The notes: generated from the sequence alone by a model not told the origin. A DNA stretch of 64,000 bases from Myxococcus fulvus (GCF_900111765.1 NZ_FOIB01000008.1:124001-188000), one strand, 5' to 3'. Positions 1-11,400 are shown, numbered from the stretch's first letter. Numbers and translations are program-made.

Positions 1-234
1 CGACAGGTACTCCGGATGGTGCACCAGGACGGACTGTCCCTCGGGGAGCGCCGCCTGGATGTCCTGGAGGAAGTCCGCGGGGAGGCTCTCCGGTGGGGCC
101 TCCTCCACCTTCGCGCGAGCGGTGGCGAGCGAGGCCGTCGTCGGGCCCGCCTCCTCCGGATGACAGCCCCACGCCAACAGCAGACACAACGGTGACAACA
201 CCCGGTGCACCGGGCGGCACGAAATGAATGACAT
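1..234 (-). CDS. Putative lipoprotein, partial (3' end outside window)
   Basis: Only the first 78 codons are visible; the gene runs off the left edge. The ATG at 234 is preceded by GGGAG at good spacing. The N-terminus is a short polar stretch followed by a hydrophobic segment (residues 12-23) ending in LLLAWGC, so Cys24 is a plausible lipid-attachment site, although Trp at -2 is unusual for a lipobox. The rest, rich in Ala, Glu and Pro, is not recognised. It lies downstream of, and in the same direction as, the ABC-F gene, separated by a short hairpin. Function unknown; the call rests on the signal sequence only. Confidence 0.5.
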   Translation of the reverse strand, partial: MSFISCRPVHRVLSPLCLLLAWGCHPEEAGPTTASLATARAKVEEAPPESLPADFLQDIQAALPEGQSVLVHHPEYLS

Positions 235-262
235 GTCAGGGACTCCCTGGGAGGGAAGGAAT

Positions 263-279
263 GGCTCCGCACGGGAGCC
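263..279 (-). terminator. Short hairpin downstream of the ABC-F gene
   Basis: GGCTCC (263-268) and GGAGCC (274-279) form a six-pair stem with a five-base loop between the end of the ABC-F gene and the start of the partial lipoprotein gene. There is no clear T-run, so it is a weak terminator candidate. Confidence 0.3.
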
Positions 280-322
280 CCTGGATTCAAGGGCGGACTT
301 CTCGCGCCGGCAAATGGGGTGA

Positions 323-2257
<1,935 letters not shown>

Positions 2258-2279
2258 GGTGAGTCTCCCGAAAAGGCGA

Positions 2280-2309
2280 AAGGCGCCCCTCACTGATGAG
2301 GAGCGCCTT
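2280..2309 (-). terminator. Rho-independent terminator of fusA
   Basis: AAGGCGC (2280-2286) pairs with GCGCCTT (2303-2309), with an inner CCTC/GAGG extension. On the minus strand the stem is followed by a T-rich stretch (TCGCCTTTTC). It lies just past the fusA stop and before the ABC-F start, so the two genes are probably separate transcripts. Confidence 0.75.
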
Positions 2310-2340
2310 CCTTACAACCTGGACGCCTGGGAGGCGCGGA

Positions 2341-4455
2341 CTACTTGCGCGCCGCCTGCTCGGCCGCGAGCTTCTCCTTGTACGCGGCCATCAGGGCCTC
2401 GGACTCGTTGCGCGGCACCGGCGTGTACTTGGCGAACTCCATCGTGAACTCGCCCTTGCCCTGCGTCGCGGAGCGAAGGTCCGTGGAGTAGCCGAACATC
2501 GTGTTCAGCGGAACCTCGGCCACCGCCGTCACGTAGCCCTCGGCGGTCTCCGTGGAGAGGATGGTGCCGCGGCGCTGGTTGAGCTGGCCGACGACGGAGC
2601 CCTGGAAGTCCTCGGGCGCCGTGACTTCGACCTTCATCATCGGCTCGAGGATGATGGGCTTGGCGGCGGCGTAGCCCTCACGGAAGCCCATGATGGAGGC
2701 CGTCTTGAACGCCATTTCGGACGAGTCGACCGCGTGGAACGCGCCGTCGTTGATGACCACGCGCACACCGACGACGGGGAAGCCGATGAGGCTGCCCTTC
2801 TTGACGGCCTCGGCGAAGCCCTTGTCGCACGCGGGGATGAACTCGCGCGGAATCGAGCCACCGACGATGTCGTCCACGAACTCGTACTGCTGCACCGCGT
2901 CCGAGGGCAGGGGCTCGATGTAGCCGCACACGCGCGCGAACTGACCGGAACCACCGGTCTGCTTCTTGTGCGTGTAGGCGAACTCGCCCTTCTGGCTGAT
3001 GGTCTCGCGGTACGCCACCTGGGGCTTACCGGCCTTCACCTCGCACTGGTACTCGCGCTTCATGCGCTCGATGTAGATCTCCAGGTGCAGCTCACCCATG
3101 CCGCGGATGATGGTCTGCCCGGACTCCTCATCGCGGTGCACGCGGAAGGTGGGGTCTTCCTTCGTGAAGCGGTTGAGCGCCTTGGAGAAGTTCTGCAGCG
3201 CCGAGCGGTCCTTGGGCTCCACGGCGAGCGAAATCACCGCGTCCGGGACGTGCATGGACGTCATCGTGTAGCTCACCGAGCCGTCGGTGAACGTGTCGCC
3301 GGAGGCGCACTCGATGCCGAACAGCGCGACGATGTCGCCGGCCGTCGCGTCGTTGATGTCGTCCATCTTGTTGGAGTTCATCCGGACGATGCGCGGAACC
3401 TTGACCTTCTTCTGGTTCACCTGGTTGACGATGAAGTCACCCTTGCTGACGCGGCCCTGGTAGACGCGCATGTACGTCAGCTGGCCGTAGCGGCCGTCCT
3501 CCAGCTTGAACGCCAGACCGACGAAGGGCTTCTCCGGGTCGGACTCGAGGATGACCTTCGCCTCGTTGTTCTTCTGGTCCAGCGCCTCGTTGGTCGCCTC
3601 CTTGGGGTTCGGGAGGTAGTTACAGACGGCGTTCAGGAGCAGCTGCACGCCCTTGTTCTTGTACGCGGAGCCGCACATGACGGGCGTCATCTTCAGGCCG
3701 ATGGTGGCCCGGCGGATGGCCGCGGTGATGGCGTCGTTCGGGATGGCGGCGTCCGACAGGAACAGCTCACCCAGCTGGTCGTCGACCTCGGCCACGCCCT
3801 CGATCATCTGCTGACGGCGCGCCTTGGCCTCGTCCAGCATGTCCGCGGGAATCTCCTCCTCGCGGACCTGCTCGCCGTTCTCACCGTCGAAGTAGAACGC
3901 CTTCATCTGGATGAGGTCGACCAGGCCCTTGAAGCGGTCCTCGCCGCCGATGGGCAGCTGCAGCTTGACGGGGTGGTGCGACAGCTTCTCCTTCAGCTGC
4001 GCGGCCACGCGGTCATAGTTCGCGCCGGCGCGGTCCATCTTGTTGACGAACGCGATGCGCGGAACGCGGTAGCGCTTCATCTGCCGGTCGACCGTGATCG
4101 ACTGCGACTGCACGCCGGACACGGAGCAGAGCACCAGGATGGCGCCGTCCAGCACGCGCAGGGAGCGCTCCACCTCGATGGTGAAGTCCACGTGTCCCGG
4201 CGTGTCGATGAGGTTGATGTTGTACTCGCCCCACATCGCGTACGTGGCGGCCGACTGGATGGTGATGCCCTTCTCACGCTCCAGGTCCATCGAGTCCATG
4301 ACCGCGCCCACGCCGTCCTTGCCGCGGACCTCGTGGATCTCATGGATCTTGCCCGTATAGAACAGGATGCGCTCGGAGAGCGTCGTCTTGCCCGAGTCGA
4401 TGTGGGCGGAGATACCGATGTTACGAATCTTCTCGATGGGTGCGTTGGCGGCCAC
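2341..4455 (-). CDS. fusA: Elongation factor G, mitochondrial/spirochete-like subtype
   Basis: A 704-residue translational GTPase that drives ribosome translocation. It has the G1 motif [10 protein letters not shown] near residue 17, the switch II motif DTPGHVDF, the G4 motif NKMD, and domains II-V through a typical EF-G C-terminus. The P-loop reads HIDSGKTT rather than the usual bacterial HIDAGKTT, and switch I reads GITIQSAAT. Both resemble mitochondrial EF-G1 and the spirochete/planctomycete/deltaproteobacterial group (spdEFG1) rather than the canonical fusA of the str operon. No rpsL, rpsG or tuf gene lies next to it, so this is probably a second, unlinked EF-G gene. It is monocistronic, with a hairpin terminator behind it and a divergent gene in front. 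Confidence 0.95.
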   Translation of the reverse strand: MAANAPIEKIRNIGISAHIDSGKTTLSERILFYTGKIHEIHEVRGKDGVGAVMDSMDLEREKGITIQSAATYAMWGEYNINLIDTPGHVDFTIEVERSLRVLDGAILVLCSVSGVQSQSITVDRQMKRYRVPRIAFVNKMDRAGANYDRVAAQLKEKLSHHPVKLQLPIGGEDRFKGLVDLIQMKAFYFDGENGEQVREEEIPADMLDEAKARRQQMIEGVAEVDDQLGELFLSDAAIPNDAITAAIRRATIGLKMTPVMCGSAYKNKGVQLLLNAVCNYLPNPKEATNEALDQKNNEAKVILESDPEKPFVGLAFKLEDGRYGQLTYMRVYQGRVSKGDFIVNQVNQKKVKVPRIVRMNSNKMDDINDATAGDIVALFGIECASGDTFTDGSVSYTMTSMHVPDAVISLAVEPKDRSALQNFSKALNRFTKEDPTFRVHRDEESGQTIIRGMGELHLEIYIERMKREYQCEVKAGKPQVAYRETISQKGEFAYTHKKQTGGSGQFARVCGYIEPLPSDAVQQYEFVDDIVGGSIPREFIPACDKGFAEAVKKGSLIGFPVVGVRVVINDGAFHAVDSSEMAFKTASIMGFREGYAAAKPIILEPMMKVEVTAPEDFQGSVVGQLNQRRGTILSTETAEGYVTAVAEVPLNTMFGYSTDLRSATQGKGEFTMEFAKYTPVPRNESEALMAAYKEKLAAEQAARK

Positions 4456-4618
4456 GATCCGGTCCTTCTTTTCTTGAATGTGCCTGACGGAACAGAGCAG
4501 GCGGGGCCCTTACTTCCCACGGGACTTGGTTTCCAGCCAAATCCGCATGACGGTGGAGTCCAATACTCGCACCTTCTCCTACAATCTGGGCCCTACCTTA
4601 TATAAGAGGCGGCTTGGA

Positions 4619-4634
4619 CTCTCGCTGTCGAGAG
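4619..4634. promoter_or_regulatory. Perfect inverted repeat in the fusA / SnoaL-like divergent region
   Basis: CTCTCG-CTGT-CGAGAG forms a perfect six-pair inverted repeat in the 213-base region between divergent fusA and the SnoaL-like gene. An AT-rich patch at 4597-4606 (TTATATAAG), unusual here, could supply the -10 region of fusA. No convincing -35 was found. It could be an operator or part of a leader hairpin. Confidence 0.35.
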
Positions 4635-4668
4635 ACTGTCACCGAATTCTTCCGAGGGTTTCTGAACC

Positions 4669-5031
4669 ATGAGCGCGAGCGAAAACTTCTCCGTGGCCCG
4701 AGCCTGGCTGGCCGCCTTCAACGCCCATGACGTGGAGGGGCTGGTGGCGCTGTACGCCGAGGACTGCACCCACACCTCGCCCAAGATCAGGGTCCTGCAC
4801 CCGGAGACGGGCGGGAAGCTGGTGGGCCGGCCGGCCCTGGCGAAGTGGTGGCGGGAGGCCATCGCCCGGCTGCCTGGGCTGCGCTACGAGGAGACGGCGC
4901 TGACGGCGGACGGCGAGCGCGTCTTCATGGAGTACCTGCGGCACGCGCCCGGCGAGGAGCCCATGCCGGTGGCGGAGGTGCTGGAGGTGAAGGGCGGACG
5001 CATCGTCGCGTCGCGCGTGTACCACGGCTGA
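4669..5031 (+). CDS. SnoaL-like / NTF2-superfamily protein
   Basis: A 120-residue single-domain protein of the cone-shaped NTF2/SnoaL fold. The N-terminal helix pattern (ARAWLAAFNAHDVEGLVALYAEDCTH) and the ending VLEVKGGRIVASRVYHG are characteristic: an acidic residue and His line the pocket, and the last strand carries the GGRI turn. The family includes polyketide cyclases, isomerases and many uncharacterised ligand-binding proteins, so the substrate cannot be deduced. It is divergent from fusA and 21 bases upstream of a small unknown gene, with which it may be co-transcribed. Confidence 0.8.
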   Translation: MSASENFSVARAWLAAFNAHDVEGLVALYAEDCTHTSPKIRVLHPETGGKLVGRPALAKWWREAIARLPGLRYEETALTADGERVFMEYLRHAPGEEPMPVAEVLEVKGGRIVASRVYHG

Positions 5032-5052
5032 AGACCGGGATAGGGTGAGCGC

Positions 5053-5391
5053 ATGGCGACGAACCCCAGCGCCTTCGACAAGGACTTCGGCTACCTGCTC
5101 CCGTTCCTGGACAAGGTGGCCGCCGCGGCGGCGGGCCTCGAGGACCCCCAGGCCCGCGAGGAGCTGACGCGGCTGATGGCGGAGGAGAAGGTCCGCTGGG
5201 AGCGCGCGCGGGAGCTCTTGCGCGGCGCCAGTGGCAAGGGCGGCGGGCGCTCCGACGACCGGGCGTCCCCCGAGTCCGCGCTGGCCCGGGCGTCGGCGGA
5301 TGACGTCCACCGCACGGCGCCGAGCCCCTCGGGCCTCACCGTGGGCAGCCTGAAGAGTGACGGGGCGGCGCCGAAGTCCCGGCGCCCCTGA
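5053..5391 (+). CDS. Hypothetical protein, 112 residues
   Basis: Not recognised. Residues 1-65 are predicted helical and charged (FDKDFGYLLPFLDKVAAAAAG, then a Glu/Arg-rich helix). Residues 66-112 are low-complexity Gly/Ser/Pro/Arg and probably disordered. The ATG at 5053 follows AGGGTGA at usable spacing. It starts 21 bases after the SnoaL-like gene and ends six bases before the convergent sthA stop. Codon use matches the neighbours, which supports a real gene. Confidence 0.6.
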   Translation: MATNPSAFDKDFGYLLPFLDKVAAAAAGLEDPQAREELTRLMAEEKVRWERARELLRGASGKGGGRSDDRASPESALARASADDVHRTAPSPSGLTVGSLKSDGAAPKSRRP

Positions 5392-5397
5392 ACGCCC

Positions 5398-6804
5398 TCA
5401 GACGAGGCCGCGCTTGAGGCGGTCCATCGCGTCGAACGTGGCCGACTTGTAGGCCTCCGACAGCGTCGGGTAGTTGAAGCACGTCTCCAGGAAGAGCCGC
5501 GCGGTGGAGCCGGTGAGCATGGCCACGAGGCCGATGTGCACCAGCTCCGAGGCCTGCTCGCCGAGGACGTGCACGCCCAGCAGCTTGAGGCTCTCGCGGT
5601 GGAAGAGCAGCTTCAGGAGGCCGTGCGTCTCGCCGATGATCTGCCCGCGCGGGTTGGTGGCGAAGCGGGCGCGGCCGGCCACGTAGGGGATGGCCTTGGC
5701 GCGCAGCCCCTCCTCCGTCTCGCCGGCCGTGGAGACCTCGGGGATGGTGTAGATGCCGTAGGGCAGCACGGTGGCGATGGACAAGGGGCCGCCCAGGCAG
5801 AAGGCGTGCTCCACCGCGACGCGCGCCTGGTCCATGGAGGTGGAGGCCAGCGCGGGGAAGCCGATGACGTCTCCCACCGCGTAGATGTGCGGCACGGCCG
5901 TCTGGAAGCCGGGGCCCACCTCCACCTGTCCGCGTGCGCCCAGCTTCACGCCCAGCTCCGCCAGCCCCAGGCCGTCCGTGTTCGCCGAGCGGCCCGAGGC
6001 CACCAGCACCTGGTCCGCGGAGACCTCCTCACCAGAGGACAGCGTCAGGCGGATGGGCACCTCGCACGCGGCGGGCACGTCCACCTTCTCCACCGTCTGG
6101 CCGAAGCGCAGGCGGATGCCGAGCGCCTCCATGCGCTGGGCGAGCAGCGCGGAGAACTCGTCGTCGAGGAAGGACAAGAGCTCCGCCTTCACCTCCACCA
6201 GTGTCACGGGGATGCCGAGCGCGGCGAACATGCACGCGTACTCGCACCCGATGACGCCGCCGCCCACCACGACGAGCGACTTGGGCAGCTGGCCGATCTC
6301 CAGCACCTCGTCCGAGTCGTGCACGCGCACGTCGCCGAAGGGGTACAGCGGCGGCCGGTAGGGCTTGGAGCCGGTGGCGACGAGGATGAAGGCGCCGGTG
6401 AGGCGCACGTCGTCGGCACCCGCGCGGCGCACCACGACGGTGTGCTCGTCCAGGAGCGTGCCGCTGCCCTGGAACACCTGGATGCCGTGGTGCTCCAGGT
6501 TGTGGGCGATGCGCTCGCGCTCCATGCCCTTCACGCGGCGCTCGCGGTAGAGGAAGTCGGAGACGGTGGCCTCGTGGCGCAGCGTCGTCTCCACGCTGTA
6601 GAGGCCGCGCGCCTTGAGGCCGGACAGGTGCAGCGACGTCTCCCGCAACGTCTTGGACGGCAGCGTCCCGGTGTTGGCCGCGGTTCCACCCAGCACGGGC
6701 TCACGCTCCACCACCGCCACGCGCTTGCCCGCCAGCGCCGCCTGCACCGCCCCCCACTCACCGGCCGGGCCGGAGCCAATCACCACCAGGTCGAAGTCCC
6801 TCAT
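5398..6804 (-). CDS. sthA: Soluble pyridine nucleotide transhydrogenase (SthA)
   Basis: A flavoprotein that interconverts NADPH and NADH in the cytosol. The 468 residues show the FAD-binding GxGxxG (VIGSGPAGEWGA) at the N-terminus, the NAD(P) motif VVGGGVIGCEYA in the middle, the second FAD motif IYAVGDVIG, and the dimerisation domain ending FNYPTLSEAYKSA. The position holding the redox disulfide in dihydrolipoamide dehydrogenase reads GGTAANTGTLPSK, with both cysteines missing. That rules out a disulfide reductase; E. coli SthA likewise lacks the pair, although it keeps one Cys. Length and motif spacing match SthA. A single gene, convergent with the gene to its left. Confidence 0.9.
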   Translation of the reverse strand: MRDFDLVVIGSGPAGEWGAVQAALAGKRVAVVEREPVLGGTAANTGTLPSKTLRETSLHLSGLKARGLYSVETTLRHEATVSDFLYRERRVKGMERERIAHNLEHHGIQVFQGSGTLLDEHTVVVRRAGADDVRLTGAFILVATGSKPYRPPLYPFGDVRVHDSDEVLEIGQLPKSLVVVGGGVIGCEYACMFAALGIPVTLVEVKAELLSFLDDEFSALLAQRMEALGIRLRFGQTVEKVDVPAACEVPIRLTLSSGEEVSADQVLVASGRSANTDGLGLAELGVKLGARGQVEVGPGFQTAVPHIYAVGDVIGFPALASTSMDQARVAVEHAFCLGGPLSIATVLPYGIYTIPEVSTAGETEEGLRAKAIPYVAGRARFATNPRGQIIGETHGLLKLLFHRESLKLLGVHVLGEQASELVHIGLVAMLTGSTARLFLETCFNYPTLSEAYKSATFDAMDRLKRGLV

Positions 6805-6847
6805 AGGACCCCAAACTACGCGACCCCACGCACCCTTTGAAGCGAAC

Positions 6848-8641
6848 TCACCGTGTCAGGTGCTCCTCGAGGAAGAGAGCGGTCTGCCGCATCATCTCCC
6901 GGGAGCTCTCGACGTCGTCCGTCAGCTCGAAGCCGTGGTGGCCCTCGGGCAGCTCCAGCAGCGTGAGGGGCGCACCTCGCGTCCGGGCCTCCTTCACGAA
7001 GTCGTCGAGCGCGGCGTTGAGCGCCGGTGCGTCCTGGCCCGCGCGCAGCACGAGCAGGGGCGGCACCTTCTTCGCGTTGCCGGCCTTCAGGGCGGCGATC
7101 GGCGAGGGGCTCACGCCCGGCGCGTCGAGCAAGGGGTACCACGCCACCGCGCAGCGCAGCCAGGCGGGAGGCTCCTTGCGCAGCGCGGGCGACAGGCCCC
7201 AGAGCCCGCCCGCGGACATCGTCATCAGGCAGACGCGGCTCGCGTCGAGCTTCTCGGTGGCGGCCTGCTTGCGCACGAAGGCCAGCGCCGAGTCCAGACG
7301 CTTCTGGAGGTCCGCGACGCGCGTGTACCACTGGGCCGGCTGTGCGCCGGTAGCCGGTGAGCCGAGCTCCACCAGCGCCACCGCGTAGCCGTGTGCTGCC
7401 ACCCAGCGCGCCTGGCCGGCGAACGCGGGCAGGTCCCTCACGAAGGGCGTGAGGCCCGGGTGCATCATCCCGTGGGCCAGCACGACGACGGGGACGGGGC
7501 CTTGGGAGATGGCGTCCGGGATGTAGAGGTCCAGCTTGTAGTCGCGGTTGCCCACGCGCGTGTACGTCAGGCCCCGGCGCACCTGGACCTCCTCCATGCC
7601 GGGGATGGTGAGGACGGGGCGGGCCTTGGCCCACTCGGGCAGCGGCGTGTCCAGGGACGCGGGCAGCGTCGGCGCGGAGAACATGGGCGGGCCGTAGGCG
7701 GGCACGTCGCCGAAGCCCAGGTGCATGCGCAGCCACTGGGCCCTGTCCCTTCGCGCGGCGTCGCCCAGCTCGTGGGCGCCTTCGTAGAACCGGGCGAGCT
7801 TGGGCTCGGTGCCCGCGTCGATGAAGGCGCGGACCTGCTCGGGGGTGACCCATGGGTCCGAGCGACCGTACTGGAAGAGCAGGGCGCGGGGGCTCGCGGC
7901 GCCCACGCCCACCACGCCGTCGAGGGCGGCCATCCTCCTGGCGAACACGGCGAAGTCCTGCTCGGACATCGCGTCGGCGAGCTTCTTCTCGTTCTCGCGC
8001 TCCAGCGTGAGGATGCTCTTGGAGTAGTCGCCCACGCCGTTCATCAGCACGAAGGCGCGCACGCGGGATTCGACACCGGCCAGCGCTCCACCCACCATGG
8101 CGCCCATGCTGTGGCCCACGAAGCCGAGCCGGTTCGCGTCGACCTCGGGGCGGCTGACGAGCAGGTCCACGCCGCGCCGCATGTCGAGCAGCGTCTGGAG
8201 GTGCGTGGGGTACAGCGCCGCGCCCCGGAGCGAGCCGCGCCAGGGCTCGGGACGCACGTGCGGCGCATCGACGAGCAGCGACACCACGCCGGAGCGCGCG
8301 AGGGAGAGCGCCTCGTCGAGGAACTCGTTCTTCGAGCCCTGCCCCCAGTGCAGGAACACGAGCCCCGCGAAGGGACCTGGACCCGGTGGGGTGACGAGGA
8401 AGGCTGGGACGCGTCCGCCCCTGGGGCTGGCGTAGGTCAGCTCCGTCACCGTGACGTCTCCGCGCTTCTGCTCGCGGACCTTCTTCACGTCGAGTGGCGC
8501 GTTGGCGTCATGCTTCGTCACCTCGCGCAGCTCGGCGAGCAGCGTGGCCGGCTCCGGCGCGGGCGCGGCCGCGACGGGGAGCGTGACGAAGAGGGCCAGC
8601 AGGAAGATGCGCTGACACGACGACGGGCGGGACCCGGGCAT
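6848..8641 (-). CDS. Secreted protein with two alpha/beta-hydrolase domains
   Basis: 597 residues with a signal peptide (hydrophobic segment to about residue 25, ending VAAAPA). Two hydrolase domains follow in tandem. The first (about 40-320) has the nucleophile elbow GHSMGAM with Ser178 and a dienelactone-hydrolase-like start (VFLHWGQG). The second (about 340-597) has the oxyanion region VVLAHGMMH, the elbow MTMSAGG with Ser476, and a C-terminal EGHHGFEL that supplies the His. Both domains therefore look catalytically intact. Substrates are unknown; a secreted or periplasmic esterase or peptidase is likely. It lies 44 bases upstream of sthA but is probably unrelated to it. Confidence 0.8.
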   Translation of the reverse strand: MPGSRPSSCQRIFLLALFVTLPVAAAPAPEPATLLAELREVTKHDANAPLDVKKVREQKRGDVTVTELTYASPRGGRVPAFLVTPPGPGPFAGLVFLHWGQGSKNEFLDEALSLARSGVVSLLVDAPHVRPEPWRGSLRGAALYPTHLQTLLDMRRGVDLLVSRPEVDANRLGFVGHSMGAMVGGALAGVESRVRAFVLMNGVGDYSKSILTLERENEKKLADAMSEQDFAVFARRMAALDGVVGVGAASPRALLFQYGRSDPWVTPEQVRAFIDAGTEPKLARFYEGAHELGDAARRDRAQWLRMHLGFGDVPAYGPPMFSAPTLPASLDTPLPEWAKARPVLTIPGMEEVQVRRGLTYTRVGNRDYKLDLYIPDAISQGPVPVVVLAHGMMHPGLTPFVRDLPAFAGQARWVAAHGYAVALVELGSPATGAQPAQWYTRVADLQKRLDSALAFVRKQAATEKLDASRVCLMTMSAGGLWGLSPALRKEPPAWLRCAVAWYPLLDAPGVSPSPIAALKAGNAKKVPPLLVLRAGQDAPALNAALDDFVKEARTRGAPLTLLELPEGHHGFELTDDVESSREMMRQTALFLEEHLTR

Positions 8642-8721
8642 GGAACGCCTCGACTGTGAGAGGACCCCGTGAAGGGTGGGGCCCTCGCGAGTCTGAGCGC
8701 TCCTGGCGCGAGCGCAAGTCC

Positions 8722-10551
8722 TCAGGGGCGCGGGCCGTAGGTGGGGATGGGGGCGCCGACCTCCAGGGCGCCGAGGTCCGGGGCCGAGCCAGCGAAGCCG
8801 TCCGTGATGTTGTCGAGCGGCGTGCCGGCGTTCTCCACGGTGGAGCCCGCGCGAGGACGCAGGTCGGGTGCGGCATACAGCGTCATGGGGGACGCGGGGT
8901 AGGCGACCGTCGCCGCGAAGACCCCGAGGTCCACCTGGACAGCGTGCTTCTCGGTGGTGTTGGCGCGCAGGTCGTTCAGGCTGGTGAGGCGCGTGCCGCC
9001 CCAGTTGACGTTGAAGGTGCCGGAGGTGGAGCCGAAGCCGTCGTGGTCCAGGTCGGCGTTCGCCGTGGTGAGCGAGGGGAGGTGGAGGACGCTGCCCTGG
9101 GCGCTGCCGCTGCTGTAGCCGTTGAACGTTCCTCCGGGCCCGCCGATGAACAGGTTGTTGCGCGCGTGGAGGTGGGCCACGGGCGTGGTCGCGGTGATGC
9201 CGAAGGCGTCACCGTGCTTCACCACGGTGTTGTGCAGGAGCACGTCGCCCGAGCTGCCCCGGTAGAGTTTGAAGGCGATGTGCACCGCGTTGTAGACGGT
9301 GTTGCGGACGAAGTACGTCGGCCCGCCCAGGCTCGGCTGGGACGACAGGGCGATGAAGTTGTTGGTGAGGCGGTTGCCGACGATGCGGCAGTTGTGGGCG
9401 CAGAAGTCCGCCTCGACGCCGTCGTCCGCGTTGCCGATGAGGTCATTGTCGAGGACATCGATGCTGTACTGGTCCACCGCGGCGTCGTCCTCCATGAAGG
9501 AGATGCCGTCGCGAAAGCCGGTGACGCGGTTGTTCTGGATGACGTGTCCGGGCCCGGTGACGCAGATGCCCTCGCCCTGGTTGTTGCCGTTGACGCCGAG
9601 CGAGGACTCCGCCCAGGTGGTGATGCCCGTCACGACGTTGTCGGCGATGTACGCGTTCTCCGCGCGCAGGAAGGTGACGACCGCGTCGCCGCCGTTCGCG
9701 GAGGTGGCGTTGATGGTGGAGCGGGTGAGGGAGAAGTTCTTCGTCCCGTTGAAGCGCAGGCGGCCGTTGAGGGTGAGCCGGTCGAAGTGAACGTGGTTCT
9801 GGTTGAACAGGTTGACGGGGCCGTTGATGACGGTGCCCGACGTGCCTCGCAGGACGATGGGCTTGCCCTCCGTGCCGCTGCGCGACCAGTCGAAGCCGCT
9901 GTATGTCCCGCTGCCGAGCTCGAGCAGGTCTCCGGGCTGGGCGCTCGCCGCGATGCTGGCGAAGTTGGCGGGCGTCACGGCCTTGACAGGAGCGTTCGCC
10001 ATGGGGGCGGGGACCGCGCGCGTGGTGGCCGTCGCGGTGCGCACGGTGCCGCCACCATCCGGGTCGACGAGCGTGAGCTCCACGTCGTACGGCGTCGCGG
10101 GCTGGAGCCCGAAGATGCTGCCGGAGTGACGCTGGGCCCAGGAGAAGCCTTCGTTGCTCCCGGCGGGGATACGGCGCAGGGGCAGGGCCTTGCGCCAGGT
10201 GCTGGAGCCCGCGGGGCGGAAGCGCACGGTGACGGTGCCGTTGGCGTTGGCGTCGCCGGTGAAGGCCCACTCCACCGTCAGGTGTTGCAGCGTCGGGAAG
10301 GGGAGGGTGACGGCGCCGGGGACGGTGGCGTTGGGGCCACCGCTCGGGCCTCCATCCGGGGAGGCGTTCGTCCCGCCATCCTCTTCGGGCGCTCCGCTGT
10401 CGGGAGTACCAGCGTCCGGGGTGGGCACGGAGCCGTCAGGGGTGTTCGTCCCCGCGTCGTCTCGGGTGTCGTCGTTACCGTTGTCACCACAGGCCACGCT
10501 GAGAAACAGCGCGGCGGCACCACACCACGTCCGGAGGATGCGAGGGCTCAT
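8722..10551 (-). CDS. Lipoprotein with right-handed parallel beta-helix domain
   Basis: 609 residues. The N-terminus ends in the lipobox LSVAC (Cys about 21), followed by a Asp/Thr/Pro/Gly-rich linker (residues 25-75). A fibronectin-III-like module (about 80-185) contains VEWAF and PATPYDVELTLVD. The remainder is a parallel beta-helix with many short Asn-rich rungs (IQNNRVTG, VLDNDLIGNADDG, RNNLFIGG), as in pectate/chondroitinase-B-type lyases (PL6-like) and their non-catalytic relatives. The ending resembles the 'PDLGALE' tail common on secreted beta-helix proteins. The catalytic residues could not be assigned, so polysaccharide lyase activity is inference. Probably an anchored exported glycan-acting protein. 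Confidence 0.8.
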   Translation of the reverse strand: MSPRILRTWCGAAALFLSVACGDNGNDDTRDDAGTNTPDGSVPTPDAGTPDSGAPEEDGGTNASPDGGPSGGPNATVPGAVTLPFPTLQHLTVEWAFTGDANANGTVTVRFRPAGSSTWRKALPLRRIPAGSNEGFSWAQRHSGSIFGLQPATPYDVELTLVDPDGGGTVRTATATTRAVPAPMANAPVKAVTPANFASIAASAQPGDLLELGSGTYSGFDWSRSGTEGKPIVLRGTSGTVINGPVNLFNQNHVHFDRLTLNGRLRFNGTKNFSLTRSTINATSANGGDAVVTFLRAENAYIADNVVTGITTWAESSLGVNGNNQGEGICVTGPGHVIQNNRVTGFRDGISFMEDDAAVDQYSIDVLDNDLIGNADDGVEADFCAHNCRIVGNRLTNNFIALSSQPSLGGPTYFVRNTVYNAVHIAFKLYRGSSGDVLLHNTVVKHGDAFGITATTPVAHLHARNNLFIGGPGGTFNGYSSGSAQGSVLHLPSLTTANADLDHDGFGSTSGTFNVNWGGTRLTSLNDLRANTTEKHAVQVDLGVFAATVAYPASPMTLYAAPDLRPRAGSTVENAGTPLDNITDGFAGSAPDLGALEVGAPIPTYGPRP

Positions 10552-10599
10552 GCGCGGATTGTGCGCCGAGGGGCAGACATCCCGCGAGCTTTGGTGTGT

Positions 10600-11400
10600 C
10601 TATTCCGGTGAGTCGGTACGTCCCGTGTAGCGCAGGCCCTCACGGACCTCGTCGTCGGTGAGGAGTCGGAAGGTCCCCTCGGGGATGTCGAGCTCGATGC
10701 CGCCCACGGCTTCACGGTGGAGGGCGCGCACGGGGAGGCCGACGACGCCGAGCATCCGCTTCACCTGGTGGTGACGGCCCTCGGTGAGGGTGACCTCCAC
10801 GGTCTTCTCGTCGCGCACGCGGACGGTGGCGGGGCGGGCGGGGCCGTCGTCGAGGACCATGCCCTTGCGCAGCGGCTCCACGCGTTCGTCATCCGCGGTG
10901 CTGAAGACGGTGGCCACGTAGCGCTTGGGCAGTTGGGTGTCCGGTGACGTGGCGTGGGCGACGAGCTTGTCGTCATTGGTGAAGAGCAAGAGGCCCGTGG
11001 AGTCCACGTCGAGCCGGCCCACCGCGTGCCACGTGTAGCCAGCGAGGTCGGGAGGCAGCTGGCGCAGGAGGACCTCGAACACGGTGCCGGTGCGGTGCTG
11101 GGAGACGGTGGAGGACAGCACGCCCGCGGGCTTGTGGAACGCGAGCACCCGGGTGGCGGGGGCGGACAGCGGGACGACTCTCCCGTCGACGCGCACGGTG
11201 GCGCCCGGGGGGACGGGGGCCAGGGCCATCTTGGCGACGCGGCCGTTGATGGTGACGCGGCCGGCGTTGATGGCGTCCTCGGCTTCCTTCTGGGGGAACA
11301 CGCCCGCGCGTGCGAGGGCTCGAGACAGCCAGTCCGGCTTCTCCTTGCCCTCCCATCGTTGGTGCTGCGGGGGCTTGGTCTTGTCGGGCTTGCGCGGCAT
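10600..11400 (-). CDS. rRNA pseudouridine synthase, RsuA/RluB/E/F family
   Basis: 266 residues: an N-terminal S4 RNA-binding domain (about 25-85, LSRALARAGVFPQKEAEDAI) followed by the RsuA-type catalytic domain. The catalytic Asp131 lies in GRLDVDSTGLLLFTND, the family motif, and LTEGRHHQVKRML is the conserved C-terminal motif. The enzyme converts specific uridines of rRNA (or tRNA-Glu, for RluE/F relatives) to pseudouridine; the exact site cannot be told from sequence. Its stop lies 49 bases downstream of the divergent end of the beta-helix gene's start, and it looks monocistronic. Confidence 0.9.
   Translation of the reverse strand: MPRKPDKTKPPQHQRWEGKEKPDWLSRALARAGVFPQKEAEDAINAGRVTINGRVAKMALAPVPPGATVRVDGRVVPLSAPATRVLAFHKPAGVLSSTVSQHRTGTVFEVLLRQLPPDLAGYTWHAVGRLDVDSTGLLLFTNDDKLVAHATSPDTQLPKRYVATVFSTADDERVEPLRKGMVLDDGPARPATVRVRDEKTVEVTLTEGRHHQVKRMLGVVGLPVRALHREAVGGIELDIPEGTFRLLTDDEVREGLRYTGRTDSPE

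Noticed and set aside
5398-6804. Dihydrolipoamide dehydrogenase or mercuric reductase
   Set aside because: Both cysteines of the redox disulfide are missing, and the rest matches soluble transhydrogenase.
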